Shown here: positions 26,329 to 36,642 of the stretch, piece by piece
Layout of the letters: each line of letters opens with the position of its first letter
Numbering within the stretch: the first letter of the stretch is position 1
Position numbers and translations under genes: made by a program
NCBI RefSeq assembly: GCF_003086295.3
Contig: NC_092050.1
Span: forward strand, 153,518,699 to 153,582,698
Direction: 5' to 3'
Length of the DNA: 64,000 nt
From: Arachis hypogaea
Lineage: Eukaryota > Streptophyta > Magnoliopsida > Fabales > Fabaceae
The notes under the pieces: model-generated
What the model was told of the DNA's origin: nothing
The model's database searches: none
What the model saw: only the letters and a program-made list of their open reading frames with translations

Positions 26329-27232
26329 GAATAAATGACCATTTGTACACATAAAAGATGAAAACGTTGACATATGTATCCACACTAGATCGAAACTAAA
26401 CTTGTCATCGATGCCTTCCGTGTGACAAAAGTACCTTGTCTTTGGAGGGTTGGAGTGCCACGTAGGGTACTTTTGTTAGGGGTGGCAAAGCGGGCCGGCC
26501 CGCCCTATAAACGGGACGGACCGGTCCGCCCTGCCAACTAACATGGGTTCAAAATGCTAGCCTGCCTCTCTTTATGGCGGATTGGCGGGCTAGCCGCTTG
26601 ACTTTTTTTTTTTAAAATAAAATTCATTAAAATTAACTAAAAAATAATAATTAAAAAATTAAATACAAATAAAAAATAGTTAAATTATAATATAATTTTT
26701 TTACTATTTTTTTAAATTTTAACTTTAATAAAATTGTTTAAAATAATATTTGCCAATAGAATCATCTTTATTTTAAAAAATAAGTCACATAATTTGAGCA
26801 TATATACGAAATTGTAAAATAAAATAAATAAAGTTAATAACTAAAAGAACAATAAAAACAAAAAATAAAAAAAATTGTTTAAAAATTCTATAATTATTAA
26901 TTTCATAATAGTAATCACTCTATTATTTAATTAAAAAAAATAAAAATAAAAAGTCTTCGGCCTCACGGACCGGCCCGTCCCGTCCCGCAAAAATCCGCCA
27001 CTTTGGCAGTGCGGATTTGGCGGATTTTTTTAATTTTGCGGGCTCCAAAATATTAGCTCGACCCGCCCTTTTTAGCGGGTTAAGTGGATCGGCCCGACGA
27101 GCTCGACCCGTTTTGCCACCCCCTACTTTTATCACACGAAAAACACCTTGCATAGATACAAGTTTAGTTTCGATCTAGTGTGGATATATGTTAGTATTTT
27201 CATTTTTTATTGATATAAATGGTCATTTATTC
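26329..27232. mobile_element. 904-bp Mutator-type MITE inside the hAT element
   Basis: Both ends begin GAATAAATGACCATTT when read inward; the inverted repeats stay similar for about 100 bp, including CACACTAGATCGAAACTAAA at 26381-26400 and its complement at 27161-27181. The direct repeat AATAAAAGAC flanks it (26319-26328 and 27233-27242), 9-10 bp as for Mutator elements. It has no coding capacity. A GC-ended hAT-type element occupies its centre. Confidence 0.8.
26477..27124. mobile_element. hAT-type MITE nested in the Mutator MITE
   Basis: Starts TAGGGGTGGCAAAGCGGGCC and ends GACCCGTTTTGCCACCCCCT. The flanks ACTTTTGT and ACTTTTAT match at 7 of 8 positions, with one base of uncertainty in the ends. 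The GC-rich termini enclose an AT-rich, non-coding core. Same class as 8684-9116. Confidence 0.6.
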
Positions 27233-28542
27233 AATAAAAGACTAATAAAACTATTTTAAAAAAATTAACACAATTAAGTTTCTATGCTATCTCATTAATC
27301 TCATACAAATATTAGGATTATGTCTATGAACTTAATATCTTAATGTAGTAGATCTAAAAATATAGATCATTGCAAAGTTATATATAAACTTTATATTAAT
27401 TTTTCTATTCTTGTGTTTCAATCTTTAAAATTTTTTACAATTTAAATTAAATGTGATATAAATTTTGCTATTTTAAAATGAACTTTTTAAATCATTTCGA
27501 TTTCTCGAAATAAAAATAAATGGTTCTAAATCAGATAAATATGAAAAGAATTAGAAAGTATTAAAAAAATAAATTGACATGAAGGCAGCATAAATTTCCA
27601 TTTGAGGCTCCATTATTACTGCTGATTGCTAACATGGGCTGCTTTCTCTTTTTTTTTTTCTATTAACAAAATCCAAACATTTGAGGTCCAATTCATTATT
27701 TAGAACATCCAATCCAATGCTGCCACAACCCAATCCAGAAATCCACCAACTAACACTAGCAATGGATAGGCTTGACTCAGCCACAGCCACCATCACCCAG
27801 ACAAGCCCTGACACCAATTTCTATCTGTCGATCTAATAGTGAACTAAAAAGAATATCTGCATATCTGTACCAACTTGCATCTGTACAGTAGAGCGACCCA
27901 TATATATATATATATAAACTTCATAACAGGTGAACTCGTACGAGTCTACGAGTTAACTCGCGAGTCGAGTCTAGGTCAGCTCCACGAGTTTACTTAGACT
28001 CGCGAGTTTGACAACCTTGCACCTTGGTCTCCCGATCGACGGTCAGTATGTTAGCAGATGCCTGACAGACTTTCCACGATTTATAGAGGGTGGCCGACCA
28101 CCGTGGGTGTGGTTTGAGAAGCTGCTCGGGGTATTACCTCCCAAATCCCCTTGCGCTGGCAGAGGCTGACCCGGATTAGCCATACGCACCCGCTCCCGAA
28201 CTCCTTGCACTTGCCATAGTACTTGCGGTGATCCAACTCCAACACCTTGTACTCAACCCCGCAGCGAATGCTATAGGTCTTCACGCTAAGCACGGCTTCC
28301 TCTTTATCCTGAAACTGCTGGCCGACCTAAAATTCAGCTACACCTCCTGCATTTTGCAAGTCTCTTGCCCCGAAGCCAATAGGTACAAATGGATCTTCCT
28401 GAGGTGCCATGGCATCCAAGTCTAGAGCAGAGAAGTGGGGGGGGTACTAATTAGTCCCTGAACTAGATGCTCCCCCACCCACAGGTGGAGTCGTCCGTGG
28501 TGTCTTCTCCTCGCTATCATCCGCAACAATCGTTGCGGGCTC

Positions 28543-28544
28543 CA

Positions 28545-28620
<76 letters not shown>
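28543..28620. repeat. ATC/GAT microsatellite inside transposase relic
   Basis: About 26 pure copies of ATC. On the minus strand it encodes a run of about 25 Asp within the acidic linker of the transposase relic, so it probably expanded from an original acidic coding stretch. Confidence 0.95.
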
Positions 28621-28622
<2 letters not shown>

Positions 28623-29049
28623 GAACCCCATCGGGTGCTCCAACCTCTCCGAATACCGGAACACACGGAGGAGAACTGGGCACCGCAAAAGCACCGTCTC
28701 CCAACGGTCCAGCCTCGCCAACTAATGCATCACAATTTCGATTCAGATTGACGGCAAACGATGGTGAAGCCACTAAATCTGGCTCGGGTGCAATCACTGA
28801 CACTGCTGACGAGGATCCATGCCACATCCACAAGTTTCGCCAACAACTCCGGAGTCTTCACCTCAGGAAACTGACGGCGACAATGAAACAGCACCTGTAA
28901 CAACCACCCCTTCTAGAAACCAAAATTTCAAATTCGAAATTTGAAAATCAGTTAGGAGATAAGCTTAGAATTTTGAAATTTTGGATAGGAACCTAGTAAC
29001 CACCCTCCGTTTGAAATTTAAAATATCCCAACCACCCTATCCCCAAATG

Positions 29050-29060
29050 TATATAAATAG
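29050..29060 (+). promoter_or_regulatory. LTR TATA box
   Basis: TATATAAATAG about 155 bp into the LTR, followed by GGGGAGCACCC and a pyrimidine-rich stretch (29093-29125) likely to hold the transcription start. Confidence 0.5.
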
Positions 29061-29419
29061 GGGAGCACCCATAGGTAGAAAAATCACTCCTCTCAAACAC
29101 TAATCCTCTCCTTTCTCTCTCTACAAAGAAATAATATTCTGCCGGCAAACACAAAAGGCAAGCTCAAAGAAGCGTTAGGAAAAAGAGTAGGGAATTATAT
29201 TTTTAAAATGCTTGGCATGTGTTATGTTCCATTTTTATTTTCTTCCATTCACGAATGTTATCATGGCATTAATTATCTTTCACTCATCTTTTATTCATGT
29301 TGATCATGTCTGTCTACCATGTCATTCATGTCTTCTTGAATCATTAGTATATGTCTCCTTGTGATGTTCATTCAATTATTCACTATACTCATTTTGTGCT
29401 CTTTCATATGATTATATTG

Positions 29420-29995
29420 TTAATATTCCCTTAGGTCGAGAGTACATGCCTTCTTATAATGCTTATTCAATCTCCTATATTATTATATTAATATTCCCTT
29501 AGGGCCGAGAGTACATGCCTTCTTATACTGTCTTGTTCAACATACCATATTCTATTATATGCATATGTATGATCTCTTACATTATTATATTATTATTTAT
29601 AATATTTTATTCAAATATTTAATATACCATATTCTATTATCTGCATATCATTATGTTATTATTACTCTTTTAAAGTCAAGAGTACATGCTTTCTTAAATA
29701 TTTTATTCAAATATTTAATATACCTTATTCTATTATGTGCATCTATGTGACCTGTTATATCATTATGTCATTATTACTCCTTTAGAGTACTTGCTTTCTT
29801 AAATATTTTATTCAAATATTTAATATACCCTATTCTATTATGTGCATATCATTATGTTATTATTACTCCTTTAAAGTCAAGAGTACATGCTTTCTTAAAT
29901 ATTTTATTCAAATACTTAATATACTCTATTCTTATTATGTACACCTATATGATCGTTTGCACCATTATATTATTCCTTTAGGATCGAGAATACAT
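29420..29995. repeat. degenerate tandem repeats in LTR
   Basis: At least six copies of a unit containing GAGAGTACATGCCTTCTTAT or CAAGAGTACATGCTTTCTTA, each followed by an AT-rich stretch (TTTATTCAAATATTTAATAT). Spacing varies from about 70 to 170 bp. Non-coding. Confidence 0.75.
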
Positions 29996-30218
29996 AATTT
30001 CTTTAATATTTTGTGCAATTATTTAAAATGCCCTATTTTCCGCACTTTGATAGGACCTCTTTCAATCTATGCTATTATATTACCAAGATCTTTTAATTAG
30101 AAAATCCATACACATGCTAGAGTCTCATGATTTTCATATATCCCTTTATCATCACAATTGTCCCTTTTTTTGCATGATCTCTTCTTATATGATTTTTCTT
30201 CCGTGTATGTTTAAACAA

Positions 30219-30645
30219 CCTAATTGTAAATTGAACTGAGGGAATGATCCTTCGGTAAGGAAAGGTGACCCCCAAAGACAAGATATCGATATGATCCTTC
30301 GGTAAGGGAAGGTGATCGATCGAGATGATCCTTCGGTAAGGGAAGGTGATCGAAAAACGTTTGGGATAAAAACCTTCGGTAAGGGAAGGGGACTATCCCA
30401 TCAATTTTATATAATAATATATCTTTTTTATATGACTCTCTTCTTGTGTATGTCTAAATAACCTTGATTGTAAATTAAACTGAGGGAATGATCATTCGGT
30501 AAGGGAAGATGACCCCCAAAGACAAGATATCGATATGATCCTTCGGTAAGAGAAGGTGATCGATCGAGATGATCCTTCGGTAAGGGAAGGTGATCGCCAA
30601 AACGTTTGGGATAAGAACCTTCGGTAAGGGAAGGGGACTCCCACT
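30219..30645. repeat. duplicated block of CCTTCGGTAAGGGAAGG stem-loops
   Basis: Two copies of about 185 bp (about 30219-30402 and 30462-30645) share AAACTGAGGGAATGATC, GACAAGATATCGATATGATC and AACGTTTGGGATAA segments. Each holds four copies of CCTTCGGTAAGGGAAGG or a close variant; CCTTC and GAAGG can pair around a 7-nt loop. Confidence 0.8.
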
Positions 30646-30886
30646 TATACCAGTTTGAGCTCAATACCCTCCATAAAAGTTATAAATTAAGAAAGGAGAA
30701 GGCATGAATGAAAGTTTGATTTCTATGTTTTTCTTTTAGATTTAATTATGATTATGTTGATGTTACTTAAGATGTTATCCTTCTATTTTCCTATATGCTT
30801 TCCTTTTTTTGCACACATCTTTTACAAGAAAGATGCATATTACATGCCATGTTATACGCTCCTTTTTTTTAAATCCTGCACGTGGG

Positions 30887-31513
30887 CTGGAGATGGATAT
30901 GGAGGTGTTGCATAGCACTCCTACTGAGACGTTAGGTTCTCACTCCCTTTCTTTTCCCATACTGTCTCCAGAGGAACGTGGCACAGCGGATAGAGACGAC
31001 GCAGTGCCCTCGAGGGTAACTTCTGAGTATGACCCCTCGAAGCACGCGTGGGTAGTTGCGACCACTACTACCGTGGTCTAAACTATCTACTTAGGTCGAG
31101 AACTCGTGGAAGAAGAACCCCAGCTGCCCGTCGTAACCTTCCTAGATAGGAACGCTTCAACATCTAGGAAGCGGTCACCTAAGGTGGTACACCTCGAGTC
31201 CGACTCCGAGACCGAGGAAGAGGAATCCGACAACCCTGGCCAGAAGGAAGACACCATGGAGGAGGATCCAGAGGAGGAGTTGAACCCTTGCGGAAGTCCA
31301 AGGGTGGAATACGTGCCCTATTCCCCCACTTCGGCACCCCGTCGAGTTTTGGTTCATCCCACGCAACGGAACCGGGTCTTCACTGTGCGAAAGGGTGTTG
31401 GAGGGAGACCCTTGGTACCTCGATTCGTGAATAACTTAAGAGTCCTGATCAAGGATAGGATAGGATGCAAGTATGGGAGCCTCTTCGACGAGATTAGTTT
31501 AGGACGTAATTAG
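30887..31513 (+). other. open frame in the 3' part of the LTR, with one in-frame stop
   Basis: From Met at 30887 the frame encodes MDMEVLHSTPTETLG and continues to VVATTTTVV, a stop at 31079-31081, then in the same frame VEEEPQLPVVTFLDRN, a strongly acidic stretch (ESDSETEEEESDN) and a basic end (VRKGVGGRPLVPRFVNNLRV) to 31513. I do not recognise it. Base composition is clearly more GC-rich than the surroundings, suggesting former coding selection. It could be an LTR-encoded accessory protein or captured host sequence. Confidence 0.4.
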
Positions 31514-32374
31514 TTTCTTTTCTTGTTTTAGTTTCCTATAAGTATTTTGAAACATACTCATGGTTAAGATGTTATTTCACTTTTATTCAAATTCCAACGT
31601 TTTAGTGCTACTCATTTTCCACTCTACGCGCATTTACTCCTTCTTTGCGTAACGATTAAGTCATTCTTTTTCTTGATCAAGTGTGGCACCTTATTTTAAA
31701 GACCTCCACGATAGTATAAAACTTAGGGTGTTACAGCACCTGCATATCTTCATCACTGCTAATAATGAATGAATCATACTTTACATCATTGCGTAACACG
31801 GAAATCGGAATTCGATAGAACAACTTCTCCACCCGTTTCACGCCATGCAGTCCTAGTCTCTGGAGTATAGTATTCTTAAACTCAGCGAAACTTGTCGAAG
31901 GTTTGAGAAAAACACTCAGCGGGTCCTTGTCAGTGAATTTAATTTCTGATCGCGTTTTATTCTTAATGGACCCTCTATAGTGCACAAGAGCTACAAAACT
32001 CTCATCACTAGCCATTGTGAATCTCACTCTTCTACAAAATTTCGTATAGCAGCTCGTTTTAAATACCTCGTTGGTTTGTAAATTGAAACATTTAAATTCG
32101 ATTTACTATAATGTTGGTTGCATGTGTAAATCGAATTTAATTCATTTGATTTACGTTCTTCATAAATATTTACGTTCATATCTAAATCGAATTGATTTGA
32201 TTCGATTTTAATTGAACTTCATTTATTACCTAATTCGAATCATTTAGGTTCAATTTACTACCTATTTCGCTAAATTGAATTTATTTAATTCGATTTATAT
32301 AAAAATATGGTTTGAAAAATTCAGGACATATTAAAATGAACATGGTTTAATCAAGTTATTTGCCCTAGTTTTTA

Positions 32375-32917
32375 CATGATAAAATTCTATTGGTGGGTAT
32401 TTATTATTTAGTTATTACATATATTATGGTAGGATATTAAATTTTTGTTGTCTTTTTATACATAAATTGTGTCAAGTTAGTAGATTTTATGTAAAATTTC
32501 AAAATTTTGCTATCCTGTTATTATTTATGTGCTAAAAGATAATGTTAAACTTGTAAATAAATTGTGATAAGATTTCACAATTAGTTGCTTTTGTAATATA
32601 CACTACTTTATAACTTTATTACTATTTATGAGCTAACAAAATATAATTATTTTGACATAGATCTAAGCATTAATAATGCAAAATTCTCCTTAGATGACCT
32701 AAATGGTAATCACACACCGCTTTATGTTTCTACGTAAAAATGAGTTATGAAAGCCGTCCAAAATAGATTCAAGACAACATACACTCTACCTGGATCAAAA
32801 ATACGATAGGATCACTCTTATCTGATCGACTAATAACTTAGGTTCCTTGACCTGATTTCGAGAGAAGGGTAGGAATCTCCCACTCCAGGAGATTTTGTGC
32901 ATTTTGCGAGATCCAAC
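32375..32917. other. intergenic
   Basis: AT-rich spacer to the right of the large element; no gene or repeat recognised. Confidence 0.35.
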
Positions 32918-33565
32918 TAGAGATGGCAAAGGAGCAGAGCAGGCACGAGGGATGTTTTCCTGCTCTCCAACCCCATCTCCATTCCCGTCTCCGATTTTCA
33001 CGTGGAGGAATATTGCTCTTATCTCCATTTTATGTGGGTCTCCGTTCTCCGCGAACCATTATTCCCATCTATTCAATATATAGTTATGACTTATGACTGA
33101 TAATTAATTTATATAGAAGTAGAATTGCAAGTATCTATTCCATACAAAAATAGCATGATTTTATATAAAAACGTCAAACGGTAGAGGACGACTTCTTTCG
33201 AACTGACATGGTGGGGGACGCGACGGTGAGGTTGAGAGGGGTGGTTGCAGAGAAGTTAGATAGAATATGGATGACGTTGTAGATCTTTGAATTGAAAAAG
33301 GGTAATGCAAATGAGGATTAAAAATTTAGGGTTTCTCTCTATATATGGTATGTGAAATAATTAAAAAATATATACGAAAAATAAACTATTAAAGACAATT
33401 AAATAAATTTATAAATTTCGAGAAATAGCAGAAACGGAGCAAAAATTTTTGCTCGGATTCTACGCCTGTCTCGAAAAATTTTTTCCATCCACCTTTATTT
33501 TTGGGAAAAAATATTTCCTACAATCAAATATTCAGATTGCGTCTCGAAAAATTTTGCCATTTTTA
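32918..33565. mobile_element. hAT-type MITE with GC-rich ends, decayed
   Basis: Starts TAGAGATGGCAAAGGAGC and ends AAAATTTTGCCATTTTTA, with CCCATCTCCATTCCCGTCTCC subterminal motifs typical of this common plant hAT class. Flanks GATCCAAC and AATTTAAC match at 5 of 8 positions, two of the differences being C/T. No coding capacity. Confidence 0.45.
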
Positions 33566-34292
33566 AATTTAACCTCCCACCAAGAGCAATTATTTCCGTA
33601 ACAAAAAAGAGAATCGCCACAAGATTATAAGAAGAGCTTCTTGTCGAAAATGATTATCTATTTGGCTCATATATAAAATATCTTTCCATTTCAAATAATT
33701 TTTATTCTAAGTTAATTCTACAAAAATACATGTTGATTTTAGTATTAGAATTTTTTTACAGATAACTTTAACTACATTTTTAGGAGTGTCACCAAAATAA
33801 TTCATTTCATTTTCAATTCCCATTACTAATTTGTGTATATATCTTGGAATAATAATATTTTTAGTAAATCGTGATAGAATAAAACAATTTATGAATAAAT
33901 AGTAACGTCATCACCTTGTAATGATTTATATAAATTATGGTAAAAGATATATGCATAATAAATTTCAGATTCTCACAATCTAATAAATATATCTTTTATT
34001 TTGTTTAACTGAAAAAGTCTAAAATGTAGATAAATTATATGTTGGAGTTTGTTAAACTTACTCATATCATTACATTATTTTTTTATTTAATTAATATATT
34101 TCTATTGTGTCATTAAATTAAAATTGTGTTAAAAATAGATTAAATAAAAGTTATTTTTCCTGTCAAATTCACGGTCACAAAACACTTTTTTGGTTTTTTT
34201 TTAATTATTAACAAAAATATTTTGTTTTTCAATAAAATAAAATAAAATAATACAGTCTCTGTCAATTTGTTCAAATAATAATATGATTTTTG

Positions 34293-34324
<32 letters not shown>
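33566..34324. other. intergenic with AT microsatellite
   Basis: AT-rich spacer; an (AT)n run at about 34297-34322 directly precedes the next inverted-repeat element. No gene is seen. Confidence 0.4.
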
Positions 34325-34328
<4 letters not shown>

Positions 34329-35190
34329 TTATTTATTTTGGTCTTTGATTTTATGTTCTATCTATCAACACAGTTTTTTTGTCATTTGCGTCGTTAAAAA
34401 GTGACAAAATTTACTAATGTGTATCGTTAACTCGTTAAATTACTGAAGTTGAAGGTTTAATGTGATGAAATGAAAGTTAAATGTTCTCGTAGCTTATTAA
34501 AAAGGATAGAAATTTATCTATCATTTTCCGTCCAATCCTAAGACTTTGTTCGAACTTTCTTTAATTTGTTACATAAATAATGACTTTTAAATAAAGTAAT
34601 AAACTTTTATATTATTTAAATACAAAAAATTCTTAGAATATGACAATAAAAAAATATTTTAACATTTTTAAACTCTAGACCACAACTGAATACAAATAAC
34701 AATAATTGCATATCAGACTAAAAATCACACACAAAAAGAAAAAAAGGGGCATCGACACTTACCTCAACAGTGTCGTCTATCTAACCTCCATGAACTTCAA
34801 CGTGAAAGGCTCCGTCAGCACAGACAATCAACGCTTCCTTATAATGTCGCACATTCACCAATACCTCGATGGAGAAGATGGTTCCTTTGCTAGGGTTTTT
34901 TTTTTTTTTATATTGTCAGAGAGGGTCAAGGGAATTTTATGGAAAAAGCTATAAGGCGCGAAACGAATCGTCTTCTAAGACAGTAAAATGGTGTCGTTTG
35001 TGCTCACGTGAAATAAAATAGATAAGTTTCTCTCATTTCTAATTAGTCACGTAGACATATCCACTTCACTATCCTAATTCCTCCACCTCAACCGTTTAAT
35101 ATAAATTTCGTCATTCTTTAATAGCGAAATTGATAGAAAGACCGTATTGACAGACAAAATACAAAATCAAACATCAAAATAAATTGTTTT
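34325..35190. mobile_element. inverted-repeat element upstream of eIF5 copy A
   Basis: Left end 34325-34395 (TTTATTTTGGTCTTTGATTT, TCTATCAACACAG) and right end about 35120-35190 are inverted relatives (GACAGACAAAATACAAAATC, AACATCAAAATAAATTG). The interior carries one 82-aa frame without features. No target duplication was resolved; likely a non-autonomous DNA element. Confidence 0.5.
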
Positions 35191-35437
35191 TTTTATCAGA
35201 TTATATTGTCATTCATACAAATAGACAAGGGACGAATTAGTACTTTACTCTACATGTGAGTGTGTATTGGTCAAAGAAAAACGTACTGTGTGATTTTAAT
35301 AAACCTATAGGGTGTAAGTGTAATTTGCTTTAAAATATATGATTAAAAAAAAAACAAAAAACAAAAAATTATCAGAGTGCAATATTATTTATGTTTTTTC
35401 TAAAAAAAGAAATAAAAATAACTAACCTGGAAGGGTC

Positions 35438-35447
35438 ATATATAAGG
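35438..35447 (+). promoter_or_regulatory. TATA box of eIF5 copy A
   Basis: CATATATAAG about 30 bp upstream of the likely start of the leader exon. A matching TATAAAAAGG box precedes copy B, and the following GGAGACGT is shared by both. Confidence 0.55.
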
Positions 35448-35570
35448 GAGACGTTGCACCTTGGGTGATTAATTTGATTTGAGCCGCAGCAGCTTCTCGT
35501 CTTTTCGCTTCCTGAAACCTCTCTTTACTCTCTCCCATCAATTTTCGATATCCCCTTAACATTGCAGGTA

Positions 35571-36293
<723 letters not shown>

Positions 36294-36354
36294 GATTCCT
36301 GCATTCTGCAATAGCAGATTCCAAGGTGGAAGGTGTCACGTTGAATTTTCTTTC

Positions 36355-36552
36355 ATGTTTGAACGGGGCAATACCCATTTGGGAGCAATTGAGTTGCTTG
36401 GGGAGCGTTTTTCTTCGCCGAGGAAAAAGGATAAGCCTGTGTTGCCAGCAAGATCAAGCTGCATGCATTACAAGCTGTACCAGCAACAACACGCTACCTT
36501 CCATTGTTACTGTTGGCAGCCTTCTCTGATTGCTCAAAGAGCGGACCTCTGA
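36355..36552 (+). CDS. conserved uORF in eIF5 copy A leader
   Basis: A 65-codon upstream ORF starting at the first AUG of the spliced leader (no ATG in the leader exon or before 36355 in exon 2) and ending 90 nt before the eIF5 start, with no ATG between. The peptide starts MFERGNTHLGAIELLGERFS and includes ARSSCMH and SLIAQRADL. The copy B uORF encodes a closely similar peptide, and many differences in the best-aligned part are silent third-position changes (GAG/GAA, CTT/CTA, GGG/GGA), indicating selection on the peptide. I recall eIF5 among plant genes with conserved-peptide uORFs; this should be verified. Likely role: translational feedback on eIF5. Confidence 0.75.
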   Translation: MFERGNTHLGAIELLGERFSSPRKKDKPVLPARSSCMHYKLYQQQHATFHCYCWQPSLIAQRADL

Positions 36553-36642
36553 TTACCAGCAACTTGTATCATACTTGGAATTTCTGCATCGTCTACCTGA
36601 CCGTGTTTGGTTGTCTTTGCAAATTTCGTTGTTGAAGCCATC

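Larger units (their letters stand above)
22444..28019. mobile_element. 5.6-kb non-autonomous hAT element
   Basis: It inserted into the PMD exon with a perfect 8-bp duplication CACCTTGG (22436-22443 and 28020-28027). Ends are inverted: CATTGTTGTCAAACTCTCGAG on the left, and CTCGCGAGTTTGACAACCTTG on the right. Subterminal ACTCGTAAACTCGTACGAGT repeats occur at both ends. No transposase frame is seen. The open frames at 22698-23251 are Cys/Ser/Leu-rich, overlap in several frames and look like a pyrimidine-rich non-coding stretch. The interior contains a foldback with a tandem duplication (24290-24840), an ATT microsatellite and a nested MULE MITE (26329-27232). Confidence 0.85.
21708..28142 (+). 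pseudogene. plant mobile domain (PMD) gene, broken
   Basis: Exon 1 at 21708-21779 encodes MEDDLNRLYRLDGVAHIAGA and ends at a GT donor. Exon 2 from 22206 reads LDDRIVPYLQMAGLYHLARL, then FVERWRPETHTFHMPFGECT and DVAYHLG, characteristic of the PMD (aminotransferase-like, PF10536) proteins abundant in legume genomes. A hAT insertion at 22444 interrupts it inside VAYHLG; after the insertion, at 28028, the frame resumes as LPIDGQYVSRCLTDFPRFIE up to WFEKLLGVLPP (28142), where it stops at a deletion junction. Exon 2 is also frameshifted near 22240 (PHRCISSMRWQQ in one frame, LDDRIV in the next). The conserved core beyond this point is missing, so it is not functional. PMD proteins are known both as host silencing factors (MAIN/MAIL1) and as passengers of transposons. 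Confidence 0.8.
28896..31735. mobile_element. 2.84-kb solo LTR
   Basis: Starts TGTAACAACCACCCC and ends TTAGGGTGTTACA, with the TG...CA ends of LTRs and a perfect 5-bp duplication GCACC (28891-28895 and 31736-31740). No second LTR, primer-binding site, gag or pol is inside, so it is a single LTR left by recombination. A TATA box TATATAAATAG lies at 29050-29060. Two families of internal tandem repeats and an acidic open frame are annotated separately. Probably Ty3/gypsy, judged only from its great length and terminal motif. It splits the transposase pseudogene. Confidence 0.8.
28135..32015 (-). pseudogene. MuDR-type (MULE) transposase gene, N-terminal part, broken
   Basis: Minus-strand reading starts MASDESFVALVHYRGSIKNK at 32015 and runs to SDEDMQVL, where the solo LTR (28896-31735) interrupts it. 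Beyond the LTR it continues LFHCRRQFPEVKTPELLAKL, then with frameshifts EPDLVASPSFAVNLN, an Asp run encoded by the CAT/GAT microsatellite, and finally VLSVKTYSIRCGVEYKVLEL to LIRVSLCQRKGIWEV at about 28140, the start of the MuDR DNA-binding domain (PF03108). The DDE transposase core and zinc knuckle are absent: the frame runs directly into the PMD fragment on the other strand. Stops and frameshifts (for example near 28830 and 28447) confirm a pseudogene. This order is the typical N-terminal architecture of such transposases in legumes. Confidence 0.8.
21198..32365. mobile_element. 11.2-kb Mutator-like element (host of a nest)
   Basis: The ends are inverted repeats: GGGCAAATGACTTGATTAAA on the left and its near-complement ending TTATTTGCCC on the right, with similarity over at least 50 bp (including TTCATTTGAATATGTCCTGAAT) and more loosely to about 100 bp. 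A perfect 9-bp duplication TAGTTTTTA flanks it (21189-21197 and 32366-32374), as expected for Mutator superfamily elements. Subterminal zones (21290-21600; 32040-32300) are full of AAATCGAATT-type motifs. Inside are a broken plant-mobile-domain gene (+) and a broken MuDR-type transposase gene (-), facing each other, plus later insertions of a hAT element (22444-28019) and a solo LTR (28896-31735). Without these two the element would be about 2.7 kb, so its own middle was deleted too. Confidence 0.85.

Noticed and set aside
28422..28751. Frames with long His or Met runs
   Set aside because: They are alternative readings of the ATC microsatellite; only the minus-strand Asp frame fits the transposase relic.
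30219..30645. CRISPR-like regular repeat
   Set aside because: Repeats are within a plant LTR, spacers are not unique, and the block is a simple duplication.
28896..31735. Complete LTR retrotransposon
   Set aside because: No second LTR, primer-binding site, gag or pol; the TG and CA ends belong to one LTR.
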